64,000 bases of DNA from Blastomyces gilchristii SLH14081 (Eukaryota; Ascomycota; Eurotiomycetes; Onygenales; Ajellomycetaceae): the NCBI RefSeq assembly GCF_000003855.2, contig NW_003101677.1, forward strand, positions 1,905,506 through 1,969,505. Reading direction: 5' to 3'. Both the position numbers and the translations under genes were made by a program. The notes beneath the pieces are model-generated. The model saw only the letters and a program-made list of their open reading frames with translations, had not been told where the DNA came from and did not search any database. This document shows, piece by piece, positions 12,573 to 24,785 of the stretch (its first letter is position 1; every line of letters starts with the position of its first letter).

Positions 12573-13174
12573 GCCTATATTGCCTACGGACCCTGAATCC
12601 GGGATAGAGCTTCAACAGATCTTAACGATCCGTGGAAACGCCCGCTACTAATATCTAGCCGCGGTGATTGTTATAGTCTATACCTTTACACTCCCGCTTC
12701 AGACCTGTATGATGTTTTTTCAAATCGTCTTCTGTATGTGAGGCATCGGTAACTTAGCATTAAATAGGCTGTTGAGCGTCAGTATTCGTTCTTCGATTTC
12801 TCAAATAGCTTTTAGGATATAACGTACGTTCGTTATATATATGTGCGTATGTACATGTACATGAGCATTGTTATTAGTAGATATGTTGACTCAACCAGTG
12901 TTCGCCAGCTACAAGAACGCAGCCTAGCTATAGAAGCAAAAAGATCCAAAAGCTCAAAAACACTAATTGACTTTCTAGGTAAAAAGTCAGCCGCGCTTAA
13001 AAATAATCGAGATATTCTTCGCAGCATGCCCTCGAAAGACCGTCACTTGCACGTCGCACTGGGCTGTTTCCTACCCCGCGCGCCTGATGTGTTGGCGATG
13101 AACTAAATTTTTGAAGCTTCAACTGCGATCCTGGTCAACGCTTCTAACACCCCGACCATGCCATAAACACAGCC
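12573..13174. other. Intergenic, short
   Basis: An 87-codon open frame (12843-13106, +) shows no recognisable domain. It begins in a TATATGTGCGTATG-type low-complexity stretch, so it is not called. The 3' part is presumably the thioesterase promoter. Confidence 0.4.
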
Positions 13175-14252
13175 ATGAAAGACTGCATATATATGATACA
13201 GCCTGCGCCGCCTGGGCATGAGAAAGCACCACCCCTTGTACTCATTCACGACGGTGGCGGAACAACCGTATCATATTGCTATTTAGATTCCCTGGACAGA
13301 GCAGTCTATGGTATACAGAACCCGCGTCTGTATTCCGGCCAGCCTTGGGACCATGGACTCCCGGAAATGGCTAAGGTGTATGCGAACCTGATACTTTCAG
13401 TTGTGCCATCGGGACGGCTTCTATTGGGTGGTGAGCAACCCCATAAACTAAGGATTGCAATATCGTTGTTTACCTTCTGACACTTTCTACTTAGGATGGT
13501 CACTAGGCGGAATTCTGTCGTTGGAAGTGGCCAGCATCCTGCTCAGGACATCCACGGTCCGCATTGTCGGGTTGGTCATGGTTGACTCTATCTACCCACT
13601 GGCGATTTCGCAAGCCAAATCGAATGTTGTTGGCCCTCAGCCAGTGTTTAACAAAGATACCCGGCCCGAAACCCGCCGACTTGTTTCCCAATGCATGGAG
13701 TTGGCTCAACCTATGGCCGATAACTGGATTCCACCCGTGTGGAGTGGATGTAGCGACTCGGATTTGATTCTGAAAAGGGCTAAATTAGAGAAAGAGCTCT
13801 CTTTGATTGATTCGAAACCGTCAACTGAGGCCGTGGCACCTGATGAGACTCACCTTGATATGAATTGGAGTCCGGAAAACGGGGCGACGGTATCGAACAT
13901 CGACACCCAGCTTCCATCCATCCCCAAAACGATTATCCTTCGTTGTGACGACTACGTTCCAGTGTCAAGGCCAGACCTACCGGATGCAGTCTGCAGGGTC
14001 GATGTCGTGCGCGAACTTCGGATTCTGGGCTGGGAAAAGTATCCAAATCATTTCACGCCCACAGTCTTGAGCATACCTGGCCACCACTTTAACATGTTTA
14101 CAGATGAATATGTAAGTTCTCCTTACATGTACTGTATCATGGATCCATTTGAGTGGGTATAATGGGGATTTACTTACACCTTTGTCATTTAGATTGATGA
14201 GGTCTCAACTCAGATTAAACAGGCATGCAGAATGCTGGAGCGTGATTGCTAG
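13175..14252 (+). CDS. Stand-alone thioesterase (PKS/NRPS TE-type alpha/beta hydrolase)
   Basis: The protein has about 310 residues; exons are 13175-13430, 13495-14111 and 14193-14252 with clean GT-AG introns. It has the layout of thioesterase domains that end polyketide or peptide synthases: PPLVLIHDGGGTTVSYCYLD (oxyanion region), VYGIQNPRL, nucleophile elbow LLGGWSLGGILSLEVA (Ser), VMVDSIYPLA after the fold's fifth strand, and a late His in SIPGHHFNMFTDEY. No synthase is fused or adjacent, so it would act in trans or as an editing or releasing hydrolase. It sits just downstream of the broken dehydrogenase on the same strand, which suggests a shared pathway. An additional upstream exon cannot be excluded. 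Confidence 0.85.
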
Positions 14253-16218
14253 GTCCTATATAGGATAGATATCCTTTAGGATACATTTTCGGTCAATTTG
14301 ACAACAGGTTATCACTGACCTGATTGAAATTTGTAATCGTTGTTCTCTTCTCCTTCCCTGTAAAAAGAACTGAACCTACATCAGTTTTGAATATTTGTTC
14401 TTTCTTGTCTACAACATCTTCTTTCACATCTCTGCACTGCAACAAGCTACCCTGATGAACTACTTTGCATGCTGGAGAAGCTGTAATACTTTTCTAGCTT
14501 GCATCCTCCCACTACTTTCTTTGTACAATTCAGTTGTTTCCTCATCACCATTGACCTGCCTTGTTTGACCCAAAAGACCATTGTATATTGCCCATCATCA
14601 GCCAAACACCGTGTTCTTGATAGAAAGAAGCTCTTGCTTCTTTAGCAGTGCATCGGTGCTTCCGTTATCTACCGAATTACATGTTTATATCGAAGCCGTC
14701 TGCTCTGCGGCATCGAAGACCGGCCTATTTTACTCGAACACTTTCCACATTTTCAATACCCGTTCGGGACTGGCGTGCCATCGAGCGTCTATAACATCTT
14801 GCTCCATCGCAACAGTAGCATATCACCACCACTGCCCCTGGGACACCGATCCACATCGCAGTGTGATATACAAGTAGGTGTCACCCAGTCCTTAGAGAAA
14901 CAAAAGTGGACCTGTAAAGCGCAGTGCTGAATCAAACCTACACGGGCTAACAAACAAGCCACGACGGAACATACGCAGAAATATCCTTTTTGCACGCACA
15001 ATGTGCTTTCAATTCCAATATATCTACAGCTGTACTCATATTACTTATGGTCCCAAATTTGGCCCTTGTCCTACGCCCTGCCCTGACCGCTGGGTCACGT
15101 TCATCCCCGTAAACATGGGTGGTCCATGCAGCTGGTGTAGAGCACCATACAACCGATAGTGGCCATGTCGAGCATCAATGACGAAACATGAGCCACGGTC
15201 TTTTATTAGTACTCTCACACGCACGAATCGATGGCGTCAGACTCATTGCGACCATTTGTCCTCAGGGGATATTGAGCGAGAAGATTATCGATCATACTGG
15301 GTTTATAAGTCAGGGGGGATTATAACCTTCTATCATCTTTGAGACTCAGAGCTTTCTCTTTTCGCAGAACTTTGATGGCTAGACTTTCGATGTCTATTTA
15401 TTCATGTGATGGTTAAACCCGAGGAGAGGGGGGGAAAGGAGAGGGCGGTTGAGAGCTATACTTTTTTTTCCCTTTTTTTTCCCTTCTTTTTTTTCCCCTT
15501 CTGGCAACTCAATTTGACGACGTTACGCATATGGTAAGGTTTTGAAGTTTATAGCATGAAATGAAGTCCTTGAAGCTATGTAGTTATCATTGTGTGCATG
15601 ATATAATTTCCCACTGCAGGTTGACTGGCTAGTTCCGAATATTTAACTTAAATATTATCGGGCCAACGGTTTTGTAGCGTAATCTGTCCATTTAAAACCC
15701 CCTTCGCCTCTTGATTTGCTAACTCCTTGTTTGTTATTTATACTATTGATAAAAAATATCCATCTCTACGCTAATTCAACCCAGAATATTGTCTTCTATG
15801 TATTCTTAGCCGTAATACTGCCTATTATTGGACCTGTCAACACCAACATACGCCTACTCTCTTGCCTCTCGAATATTCTCATTCCTAGGTGATACTCATC
15901 CTTGGATCCTATCCCATACGCTCCGGGGCGATAATCCAGCGGACCTAAATGGGGAATTAAAGAGGACAGCGTCGTTCCAATTGAATTATGAGAATATCAC
16001 CGATGCGGGAATCGGTGAGCTGCTGAATAAAGAAGAAGGGGAAATAAACGCCAGGCGCTGCTGGCAATTATAGAGGAGGCCTGCAAATAGACCAGGAATG
16101 GAAGTTCATATGGCAACTCTCATCTTCCTCATTATTAACCAAAGAGGTGGCGCCAGCACCCAGGGAGCAAGTCAAAGAGGACAAGTATCTTAGTAAGTAG
16201 TTATATGGTTTGTGGTGG
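14253..16218. other. Gene-poor region, 2 kb
   Basis: No gene was recognised. It includes a G/A-rich then T-rich strand-asymmetric stretch (about 15420-15500) and scattered short frames. One of these (15828-16073, +, 81 codons) has no start context or known domain. Confidence 0.45.
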
Positions 16219-16310
16219 GGTGGATAGCGTAGTGGTAAAAGTGCTGTCCATGGAAGGCTGTGGGGGAATGAGACACGAAGGTTGCAACTTGCAGGATTAA
16301 TATTGAATCA
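16219..16310 (+). repeat. tRNA-like (SINE-type) sequence
   Basis: TAGCGTAGTGGT at 16225-16236 matches a Pol III A box (TRGYNNARNNGG type) as found in tRNAs and tRNA-derived SINEs. GGTTGCAACTT at 16280-16290 is a degenerate B box at the right spacing. The segment does not fold into an obvious full tRNA. It is probably the head of an old SINE inside an AT-rich, repeat-like stretch (16300-17000). Confidence 0.45.
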
Positions 16311-16740
16311 TGCCTCCATCATACGATTGATTTTATCATAAAATGATTTTATCATAATCTATTGATCACATTCATATTCTGGGGCCAATTTTGGCTACAG
16401 AGGGTTAATCAATAGATAGAATGATATTAAGTTCTAGTGTATGAAGATTGTCTTTATATTCACTTAGATTTAATCAGATTTTGATAATTTTCTCTGAACA
16501 GTCTAGTTTCGAGATATCAAAGAATCAGAATCATAATAGATTTCAAATTAAGAGTAGTGAAAGAATTCTTCTGATCAATGATGTACTGTATATTACAAAA
16601 AAGCTATGTAATTGGTAAAAGCCTGTTTGAGACCCTGTATACATCTAAATAGGCGTTTTAGACGATGTTACAATTGGCACATATCAACAATACTGATTGT
16701 ATTAGCAAACAAGATCTTCTCATTGGAGATTGTATAAGAG

Positions 16741-16930
16741 CTCTAGCTCTGAGAGTCTCTATTTAGAGTCTCTTTGCCTGAGACACTCTCTATACTCAGG
16801 CCAGTCTCCATAATCAGAGAGTCTCTATACTTGGGGACTTCTATATCTGAGAGTCTCTATACTCAGTTATATCTGAGAGTCTCTATATCTGAAGGGGGCT
16901 CTATACCCGGGGGGCTCTATTATGGCTGAG
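16741..16930. repeat. Degenerate minisatellite, unit about GAGAGTCTCTAT
   Basis: Variants of CTGAGAGTCTCTATACTC recur at least eight times with small spacers, together with GGGGGCTCTAT variants at the right end. The core GAGAGTCTC is self-complementary, so the array can form many small hairpins. No coding content. Confidence 0.75.
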
Positions 16931-18287
16931 GTCTGAGACTGTTGAGAGGTTGTGTGGAGCGCATAGGTAAGACTGACTAAACTATATATAGTAATATACT
17001 GACTATATTAGGGCTAAAATATTGTAACTATTGGTGTGTGTCTATATAATATAAATAAAATATTGTTTGTGAAGCTACATAAACCCGCCGCTGACTTCAA
17101 ACATGGAAAACGCCCCTGGAGCCGACGATCGAAACGAGCCAAATTATATTTTCCACGAGCTCGATAGTTTCCTCCTTCAACCAAGTAGCCAGGCTCCATG
17201 GTTCCTGATGCGATTAGTCCGCCACCAGCGGAGGAGTGAAACAACGCGCGAGTGGTCATCGCACGGGGGTCATCATTTCAGCATCAGCGACGATTGCCAG
17301 ACAGTGTACTCCGTACGGAGTAGTTATGCTTTTATCTGGACGAAGTTTTCAGCTGATCGAGCGGGCATGTCGAGACGAAGGCGGCTCTCTCTCTCTCTAA
17401 GTTTTAAATTAAACTCACCCAAGACCAAATAATATTAACCACTACCATACTTGAGGCTGCATCATCCGCTACTTAAAAAAAAAATGCATCGCCACACTCT
17501 ATTTACCCACACCCCAGATGCCCCAGATTCATGCGCGCCTTCAAGCCCACAAAACCCCGGAGTAGCCGGCCGGGGTTCGGCGGTTGAATCAAGCTTTGGT
17601 AATTCCGCCTTCGCTCTTGGTAGAGATCATTCGCGGCCAAACCTCGCAAAGATGCACAAAGACTACTTCTGGTTAGGGTTAGGTATTCCCGGCCGCCTCC
17701 AACGGGCTCAAAGGTCAGTAGCGTTGCAAAGTCAACAATAATATCACTGTCGCACGCATCCCGGCGGAGATCATCGCTGCAGGCTGGTGATCCTTTTGCC
17801 GGAATCATTTCTGGATGCAACCTTGTTAGAAGACTAAACTTTTGCTGGGTGCTGTCGGAATGCATCCGTGGCATGGACGTCCTGATTTAGCAGCGAGTTT
17901 CGAGTCTAGCCCTTTTCTGGGGCAGGCATTACTGAATATGGCACACTATCTTGCCTTCATATCTTGGAACCTCATTAACTCTCTCCAAATAGGCTTGCTG
18001 AACCGGAAGAAAGGAGGGCGTGTAGGGAGGTGTCTTTCATGGACGATTGTGTGTGGAATCACCTCCGCGCTTTCGACAGCATAAATAAATATATAGCTGT
18101 TTATCCTTGCTTGCGCAACGAGGGACCGCTTTACGACTGACTCCGTTTAGATTTCTTAACATTTCCCTGCTGTTTTATACTCTGGGGGTAATTCCTCTTC
18201 CTTATCTCTTGCCCTGTCACTTTTTTTCCCCTTTGCGTTCCTTCCCCTATTGCATTGGATTGTGTAGCTCTACGATACTCTCTCTCG
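16931..18287. other. Intergenic upstream of the MFS permease
   Basis: No gene was recognised. It contains a perfect 16-bp palindrome TACTCCGTACGGAGTA (17307-17322), a short telomere-like GGTTAGGGTTAGG (17671-17683), and a pyrimidine-rich leader before 18288. A 109-codon frame at 17103-17432 overlaps the palindrome and ends in a CT microsatellite; it is not convincing as a gene. Confidence 0.5.
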
Positions 18288-20269
18288 ATGGAGAAAAACG
18301 AAGGAAAGACCTTCGATACGAAAGCTGACACGAGAGAGTCTGAATCGGAGGAGAATGTTGGATTGAAACCCCATGGGGAGATTGTTGGCATTGAAGTCGA
18401 CGACCCAGACGCTGGTTTGAGTGATGAGGAGAGAGCAGCAATTGTATGTGACCGGAGTAGTGTCCAACTATTGTACTTGATTAAATCGACCCTGTTTGGC
18501 TTACACGGAGTTCTGTGATATGCAGGATAAGAAGCTGGTGCGAAAGCTGGATAGGAGACTGATCCCTTGGCTCAGTTTTCTCTATCTTCTAAGGTATGTT
18601 TTGCTCAGGGATATCGCCATGGTTGGTATTACTTGCTAACAGAGTAATATCCGAACAGCTTCTTGGACAGGTCAAACATCGGAAATGCGAAAATAGATGG
18701 ACTACAGGACGATCTCAGAATGACTAATAGTCAATACAATGCCACGCTGACAATCTTCTTCGTCTCTTACTCGCTCCTCGAGCCGCTCACCAACGTTTTG
18801 CTCAAGAGGTTTCGGCCAAGTGTGTTTATTCCGTCCATAATGATAGCTTGGGTATGTTTGCCCTACATGCTGTTATCTGGACATATATTTGCCTAATATT
18901 TTCGCTACTAACATTCTTCGTGTGCTTTAAGGGACTTTGCTTGACATTTATGGGTTTTGTTCGAAATTTCGCTGGCCTCATGGTAGCGCGATGGTTCCTA
19001 GGAGTCGCTGAGGCCGGACTATTCCCCGGTGTGGGATACTTGCTGTCCTGTTGGTACAAGCGATCCGAATTTGGTATTCGTATGGCTGTTTTCTTTTCTG
19101 CGGCGGCGATTGCTGGCTCGTTTGGCGGTCTCCTTGCGGCCGCTATAGCCCAGATGCGTGGTGTTGGTGGGAGACCAGGCTGGGCGTGGATTTTCATCTT
19201 GGAAGGACTCGCGACTGTTGTCATTGGCGTTGTTTCATTCTGGGTTGTCGAGGATTTCCCGGATCAGGCAACTTTCCTGTCAGAGGATGACCGCAAGAGG
19301 GTGATCCGTCGCCTGGCCTCCGACAAGCAATCGAGCGCTGGATTGGAGAAATTCAGAATGGAGTATTTTTGGGCCAGCGTGAAAGACTGGAAGACTTATA
19401 CTTCAGCCATCATATACATGGGTTGTGATGGGTCGCTTTATGCGTTCTCTCTTTTTGTACCGACGATCATTAATGAGCTAGTAAGTACAGCAGTGTATAC
19501 AGAGGGGAGAATATTTTCGGAACTTAACTAATATCAATATTAGGGTATTTACGACTCTTTCCCATCAATTTCGAATGTACTTTTAACACCACACGTCTAG
19601 GTTTCTCTTCGACTCAGGCTCAGCTTCTAAGCGTTCCGCCATATGCGGTTGCGGCGGTCTTAACAATCACTGTGGGATATATCGCGGACCGCACTCGTCA
19701 GCGGGGCATTTGCAACATGGTTGTGTCGTTGTTTGGTATCGCAGGGTTCAGCATGCTCCTCGGCTCCCAGACACCAGCGGTGAAGTACATTGGAACGTTT
19801 CTCGGAGCAATGGGCATTTACCCTGCGATCTCAAATACGATTTCATGGGCAAGCAATAATACTGAAGGTACAAAAATGTCTCCCTTGGAGCCAATAACTG
19901 CTTTTTACCATTTTTACCATTTTTTCCTTCCGTTTTTCTATCTACACAGGTGATTCTAATTGCAATACAGGTGTGTACAAACGCGGTGTCACGCTTGGTT
20001 TCGTTATTGGATGGGGGAACCTGCAGGGCTGCGTAACATCCAACATCTATAGAGGAGACGATAAACCGGAATTCTACCCAGGCCACGGCACTGTGCTCGG
20101 ATATCTATTACTATTCCAACTAGGCGGGAGCATTGCACAGTACGTTCTCCTTCGGATGGAGAACAGGAGACGGCTGCGCGGAGAGCGTGATTATTGGGTG
20201 GCTGGGCTTGATGAGAAGCAGGTGGAGATGAGAGGGGATATGCGTCCCGATTTTATATACACTCTTTGA
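18288..20269 (+). CDS. MFS permease of the Dal5/allantoate (anion:cation symporter) family
   Basis: This is a plasma-membrane transporter of about 510 residues. Exons are 18288-18443, 18526-18593, 18659-18851, 18932-19480, a one-base exon at 19544, 19601-19867 and 19971-20269. Motifs include KLDRRLIPWLSFLYLLSFLD, RSNIGNAKIDGL, FLGVAEAGLFPGVGYLLSCW, the ILEGLATVV helix, a central cytosolic loop (FLSEDDRKRVIRRLA), QLLSVPPYAVAAV and GNLQGCVTSNIY; these are typical of the carboxylate/allantoate/nicotinate permeases. Two canonical introns (19481-19543 and 19545-19600) appear to be separated by a single G, which gives the family sequence INELGFSSTQAQLLSVPP. Skipping to a later acceptor at 19617 also keeps the frame but deletes six conserved residues. 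An in-frame ATG at 18255 is not ruled out as start (an extra 11 residues). The substrate is unknown. Confidence 0.9.
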
Positions 20270-21086
20270 TCCCCTCAGTTGCGAGTTGGGAGACTCGGAA
20301 ACCTTTACTATTAAGGGCGAGTTGCTATTATTTCTAGGCTATGTCAGTTTTTTAGCCTGCGTTGTTTGGGGTGTTGACCTTGACTTAAGGTTTTATGATC
20401 AAGATCGAAGTTTTTTATTTTTTTAGATTTACTCTTTCATCCGCCGGTTGGTCAGTATGAATATACTTTGTTAATTTATTTTGACATGTACATCTTCTGC
20501 TGTCTCTTTCTCCTTGATCAGAGCCAGGCTGGAAATGGGGGTTCCAATTCTCGCACCGTTCTTCTATCATTGAGAAGACCCTAAAACTCTGGTCTATGGA
20601 ACGGACAAAGCAGATAGGAGGCAACATTCCATATTCATCGCAACTGCAATTATTTCTTAGACTATTCTACCTCTTTCTACTACATCTCCTCATCAATTCC
20701 TTTTCATTCCGCATGAATGCCCATACTTGGAAGTAGAGGGAAGAGACAGTACCACGTGACCAGCCAGCCTCATCCCTGCCCCTTAATTCTCACTGCTGTT
20801 GTCACTTCAACTTCTCATCATCCATTCTTCAGTCTACGATCTTTTTCTTCCCTACAGAGTTTTTATCTCTCTTTATCTCTTTCACTTTTTTCTTTCACTT
20901 CTGATCTCACCAGCTACATAACACTTGCCGCTTGTATAGTGGCCTGGGGAAATCTCCTTCGGTTCCCTTTCTTTCAAAACATTACAGCTCTCCGTTAGCG
21001 AAACCCCAGGAACAGCACTTCATTGAACAATTGCCATCCTTTGTCTTCCTTCTAGTTGTTGAGGCCTATTGGTCAATAACACCGGA
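20270..21086. other. Intergenic, 3' end of permease and leader of the RRM-like gene
   Basis: No gene was seen. The 20780-20910 part is a strong pyrimidine tract (TCTTTCACTTTTTTC type), a common feature of fungal core promoters and leaders. Confidence 0.5.
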
Positions 21087-22653
21087 ATGGAAAACCCCGT
21101 ATGTAGCCTGTCAAGACTGTCGGCCTCCCAGGTGGAGCGGGCTTCATTTACCCCTGGTAGCAGTACGCTGCCAAAAGCAACCGTAACGAACCTGTTCTGG
21201 GAATCGGTTTCAGAAGGGGCTCTCCAAGCTCTTCAACGGCGACTAGCTGAGCAAGATGCACGCATCTCGTTGCTTGAAAAGGAGCTGAGAAAGAATCGAC
21301 TTGAACCCAGAAAGTCCGCAGAGGAAACGGTCGAAGGCTCAAAGGAAAGCTTGCCTGGAGCTCGATCCGAATCTGTGTCGTTGCTCAACTTCAACTCCAA
21401 GCCTGCACAACCAAAGGAAGGGGGCGCTAGTCTAGCAGGACTAGACGATGGCGTTATATCCTCTCAATTGCGGTACCAGATGCTCCAATTCAAATTATAT
21501 TCAATTCAGCAACGCCGCTCAAGTGTCGCAGAAGATTCTCCTTCATTATCGTCCCCTCCGGGGCAGAGACCTGAATCATCGTTATTTGACGATTTGAGCC
21601 CGCCATCAGAGGAGCCCATTACTCCAAGCCAGGAATACTCACTCGACGACCTCCGTGCATTTGAATCTCATTTAGAGATGAAAGAAGCATCTTCTTGGAG
21701 CAACCACGGCGATGGAGCTCAGAAAGGGACAACCAAGACTCTACTTGAAGGCATTGGATCACCAACAGATATCCCGCAAGCATATGGAGTAAGGGCCAAG
21801 CCATTGCTATTAGTAAATATCATTTCAGCTCGAATTTAAATCCTTCTCTAGATTGAACTAATTTTTTATGGAGCAGGTCGTTCCGGGGGAAGCACGTACA
21901 AAAAGTGCCAGTCAACCAACTCCAACGCCATGGGATGGAAAAGTGAAATACTCACTGCCCATATCCTCCCCCTTTGATAACGTCCACCAGAAAAATCGTG
22001 CCCTTAACGCACTGCGCCATTCCGAATACCCTCCAGGTCTCTTCCAACATGGACTCTTCTTTGACCCTCCCAAGTCGGAAGCGAATTGGTGCAGGACTGT
22101 AGCCATCACGAACCTTCCACTCAGCTGCTGCTTGAGACACCTATTTCAAGGTGTGCGCGGCGGCACTATATTATCCGCCCATTTGATGAATATGGAACGC
22201 GCTGCAGGTTATCATATGGGGATTGTCACCTTCGTTTACGAGAAGAATGCAAAGGCATACGTCGAGTTTTCCAAGAATCACGGAGTGTTCTTTGATGATC
22301 AGCGCGCCAGGGTCATAATGTTTAAGCAACCTACATATCCAATGTCAGGAGATATAGAACGGAAGGTCAGTCGTGGCCACACGAGGTGTATTTCCATCAA
22401 AGGCCCCCGTGACCCTGAGCGGTATCCCGACGTTGCAGCATTCGTCGAGAGGGAGCTTCCTGTCTATTTCGACCTCGGGGATGATATGGTGGAGAATGAA
22501 TCTAGTACTGAGATGCGGATTCATTTCAATTCAATCAAAGCTGCCAGTGCTGCCATTGAGGCATTTCGGGGGTATAAGAGACTCGCCAACTGCGAATTGA
22601 GCTTTGCCCCAGATCCATGCTCAGGACCACTGCCCGTTTGCCCCTGCCACTAG
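21087..22653 (+). CDS. RRM-like fungal protein, function unknown
   Basis: The protein has about 492 residues; exons are 21087-21788 and 21877-22653. The N-terminal half is low complexity with a short predicted coiled coil (ALQRRLAEQDARISLLEKEL) followed by Ser/Pro-rich sequence. The C-terminal half contains what looks like an RNA-recognition-motif fold: CRTVAITNLPLSC (RNP2-like), GIVTFVYEKNAKAYVEF (RNP1-like), then a second partial repeat CISIKGPRDPERYPDVAAFV to IHFNSIKAASAAIEAFRGY. This layout is common in fungus-specific RNA-binding proteins. The start is the first in-frame ATG (MENPVCSLSRLS). The exact role cannot be told. Confidence 0.8.
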
Positions 22654-23725
22654 TAACTACTACAGATCCAAATATTTTGCCCAGGGGAGCATCATCCACA
22701 CTCTCTCTCTATGATTTCTTTTGCTGGCCCAAAAGCGCAAATGCGCATCAGTTAATATCACTTCGTACGTTATTAACAGCTTGATTATTTTCTGTTGATC
22801 TCGTCCTTCTTGACAAAAGAATTTAAAGCTCGGGCACATTTGCTTTCAATTTCTTACTTTGTGGCTGAGAATAAGGCACTACTGTTTGCTCCCTTCCCCA
22901 TTCCACATACAGGATGCCTTATTTCATCTAGTTTAAACTATGCTCCCCTTTTATGTTCACCTTACTCGCTCCTGCAAATGCTAGCGAGATGCAAAACTAG
23001 GGTTCGACAGAAAAAAAAATCCAGAGAGCGAGATCCTAGTACAAGACCTCGTTTGCGTTGTTTTTGCCATTACCCCTTTTCCTTGGTAGAAAGAAGAAAA
23101 AGAGAGTTGAATGATGCTAATTGCACGCGGAAACCAACTCGATGAAAATGAGAGAGGGGACGCGCTTATACAAAGTTTGCACAAGATGTCAACAGAATAA
23201 TCCCCTACTGAAATTAAAACGCGGCAGATATCAGCACGGGGGATGAATGAAGGCGAACAAACGCGTATATTGGGACGGGGGAGGGGACATGGAAGCCAAC
23301 TTCGAGCTTAATTCATGATGATAACTGCACATTTTTCAATCGATTATCGAATATCGGAGAGATCAGAACCAGAACTGAAGAAAACGATTGGAGAAGAAGT
23401 TAACACCGTAGATACTTGAATGGGAGGCGAACATAATATTCCGCATAGGACAAAAAGAAACATCAGGGCAAGGCGAAGGAAGTAAACTAAGACAGGTGAA
23501 ACCCGCATAAATAAATATCTGAATGAATAAAACTACATCATCAATTCCGCTGTGATAGAGATAAATAATAAACCGCAACAACAACAACAACAGATCACAA
23601 TTCCCAATCCCAAAAATCCTAAATCCAAAGCCCAACAACCCTAGCCGAAGCAAGGTACGCACAATATTCTAGGTTTGTGTTCCCCCCTTTTACATATTCC
23701 CTAGGATTTCATTCTACTCTTCCAT
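22654..23725. other. Intergenic, convergent region
   Basis: This is the 3' side of both flanking genes. No coding homology was seen. A CAACAACAACAACAA run at about 23575-23592 and pyrimidine/purine-rich patches are visible. Confidence 0.5.
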
Positions 23726-24785
23726 TCAGAGGAAGTTTCGCTTCTTTCGATTGAAGGCACGCTGATCCTTCAGCCATTGGCGGTAGCCCTGGATGCTGCC
23801 GATCTTTTCTCCGTAGTAATCGGGGACCGGGTTGGAGTACGAATTGGCAGAGGGGTCAACGCGGAATCGCTTTATCCTGCTGTAGAACTCTTTTTCTTTC
23901 TATAAAGGTGAAAAGGGACATCAACTATCAGTAAGGAGTCCACGGCAAAATTAATCGATGGGGCATATAGGTGAGAGGGGGTGAAAAAAGGAAAAGCGTA
24001 GAGGAGGGTGAAAAAACGGGGAGAGCAACAGGGCAAGGGACAAGAAAACGTACCACTGCAACCGACGCCTTGTATTTTCTATGCACAAGACCCCAGAGCG
24101 AATTGCCCAATATCGGACCAAGCAGCCATCCCAGCGCCGCGCACGACGCCGTCGCCAGTCCCAGGACAATGAACGGATCAAGACCCAAAGCCTGCGCACC
24201 TATGGTATCCATATTATTCGCTGCAAGCACCTGCACGCCACCTGCAGTACTGAATACGGAAGCTATGATGGATGAGACGAGCGAGTATTTGCGGCGAGAA
24301 GCCCGGAGGCGGAAGAAAGAGTTCCAATCGAGAGGCAAGTCGTAGGGGGATGTACTGCTATGAGCAGACGAGCTGCTTGCGGACGATCCCGATGAAGAGG
24401 AAGGGGCTTGTGTGGAGGATTTACGGGTGGTGGTAGCGCGGAGGGAGGTGGTGGTATTGGCGGCGGCGGAGTTGGGATTTAGGGCGGAGGTGGAACGGTC
24501 TGGGATCCGCGAGATTGGATTTTGCTGAAACTTGAAGAGCGATTGTCCACTGCATCTAGTGCTTGCATGGCGCTTCTGCTGCTGTTGCAGTTGAGCTCTT
24601 GGGGAGCGGGCAGTGCTATATTTGCATTGCTGGTGTAGCGCGGGGAACGATGAGCTACTGGAGGAAGCCCCGGTGGTGTTGGTGGTGTTGGAGGTGTTGG
24701 ATAGGATGAACGGGCTAAGGCTGCATGGGATCCTGCTGCCCAGGACCGCAGTTCGGAAGGGACCGTTTATCACGGTAAGATGCAT
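23726..24785 (-). CDS. PAM17: PAM17, mitochondrial import motor subunit
   Basis: Pam17 is a TIM23-complex subunit of the inner membrane that helps organise the presequence-translocase import motor. Minus-strand exons are 24785-24054 and 23899-23726, giving about 301 residues. The first ~150 residues are a long Ser/Thr/Gln/Arg-rich, acid-poor presequence and linker. Then follow SPYDLPLDWNSFFRLRASRR, a first membrane segment (YSLVSSIIASVFSTAGGVQV), a second one (FIVLGLATASCAALGWLLGP), GLVHRKYK, and after the intron KEKEFYSRIKRFRVDPSANS and YYGEKIGSIQGYRQWLKDQR. All are diagnostic of the family. The presequence is longer than in yeast, and a later Met is not available to shorten it. Confidence 0.97.

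Noticed and set aside
15828..16073. 81-codon plus-strand frame in the gene-poor region
   Set aside because: Too short, no domain, isolated; might be a decayed exon but nothing supports it.
17103..17432. 109-codon plus-strand frame
   Set aside because: Runs through a palindromic motif and a CT microsatellite (SLSLS); no family.
17671..17683. GGTTAGGGTTAGG as an interstitial telomere or chromosome end
   Set aside because: Only two units; too short to indicate a telomere or fusion point.
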